The notes beneath the pieces are model-generated. The model saw only the letters and a program-made list of their open reading frames with translations. It was not told the origin of the DNA and did no database searches. A program made the translations under genes and the position numbers. Below, piece after piece: positions 63,820 to 64,000 of a stretch of DNA of 64,000 nucleotides. Each line of letters starts with the position of its first letter. Positions within the stretch are counted from its first letter, which is position 1. Location: the NCBI GenBank assembly GCA_049840515.1, contig JASGKW010000019.1, positions 1-64,000 of the forward strand, read 5' to 3'. This DNA comes from Muricomes sp049840515 (GTDB taxonomy: Bacteria; Bacillota; Clostridia; Lachnospirales; Lachnospiraceae).

Positions 63820-64000
63820 TTATGGAATAATCATCATCTTTCCGTTTCTTCCGCCGATTTCAAATGCCTTTTCAATCTCATCCAGTGGGATGATATCTGA
63901 TATCAGCTTTTTAATTTCAGCCTGTGGTTATTGATTAATTCTACCGCTCTTCCGTGAGTAAAAGGATTTACAAAGGAGGCAGTTATTGTCAATTCCCTCT
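63820..64000 (-). CDS. Zinc-type alcohol/polyol dehydrogenase, C-terminal part, one missing base
   Basis: Only the last 60 or so codons are in the window. Read on the minus strand they give RELTITASFVNPFTHGRAVE, then after a one-base correction in a T-run at 63908-63912 KKLISDIIPLDEIEKAFEIG and the end NGKMMIIP. This is the C-terminus of medium-chain zinc dehydrogenases (sorbitol or threonine dehydrogenase type). The 5' part lies outside. The substrate cannot be told. Confidence 0.65.

Noticed and set aside
1..64000. CRISPR array, prophage or integrative element
   Set aside because: No regularly spaced repeats, no phage structural genes and no integrase were seen; the only mobile DNA is the two insertion sequences.

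Overview
The window looks like the chromosome of a low-to-mid GC, Gram-positive, endospore-forming anaerobe of the Clostridia, most likely family Lachnospiraceae. The evidence is CodY, RNase J, IreB, a sporulation sigma factor (SigK), a HrcA/CIRCE-controlled groESL, LL-diaminopimelate aminotransferase (DapL), type III glutamine synthetase and a DUF5688 protein. Strong Shine-Dalgarno sequences precede nearly every gene. Most genes are on the minus strand in long operons.

Layout. 1-2.0 kb: GntR/YtrA-type regulator with an ABC-2 exporter, then tRNA-Arg(CCG). 2.3-5.6 kb: DUF5688 protein, efp, yqeG and a chorismate mutase-shikimate kinase fusion. 5.6-7.2 kb: an IS1202-like insertion sequence with an 18-bp target duplication. 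7.2-11.7 kb: cell-wall amidase, guaB, groESL. 11.8-17.9 kb: a small unknown protein, codY, topA, dprA, comM/yifB. 18.1-25.3 kb: sigK, then an RNA and housekeeping operon (mtaB, ireB, ruvX, DUF1292, fur, rnj, trmR, U32 peptidase). 25.3-27.0 kb: an IS110 element with a structured non-coding left end. 27.1-35.2 kb: HPr-like protein, thiI, cysteine desulfurase, rsmE, prmA, a DMT transporter and a molybdopterin operon (moaC, mogA, moaA, MOSC). 35.3-41.7 kb: AGCS symporter and a MarR-controlled two-subunit ABC exporter. 41.8-46.4 kb: gatB, gatA, gatC with an archaeal-type AspRS, a tRNA-dependent Asn route. 46.5-60.0 kb: a nitrogen block of dapL, an ANTAR regulator, glnA, gltD, gltB, pyrG and, divergently, glnN. 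60.1-63.0 kb: copper operon copA-copZ-csoR. 63.2-64.0 kb: a GNAT acetyltransferase and the end of a zinc-type dehydrogenase.

Most interesting biology: three leaders in the nitrogen block (glnA, pyrG-gltBD, glnN) each hold an intrinsic terminator downstream of a promoter. In each, the 5' arm of the terminator can instead form a small hairpin with a hexaloop AANGGC, which fits the A1/G4 rule of ANTAR antitermination sites. The ANTAR protein encoded directly behind glnA has a receiver-like domain without the usual acidic pocket. This suggests a local glutamine/glutamate/CTP antitermination regulon.

Main caveat: at least 17 single-base frameshifts break genes, among them near-essential ones (guaB, topA, gatA, gltB, ruvX). 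Repairing each restores the usual family length. Four repairs recreate GAGCTC, a hexamer I could not find intact anywhere in the window. Most of the breaks are therefore probably sequence errors, some of them motif-linked, and not true gene decay.
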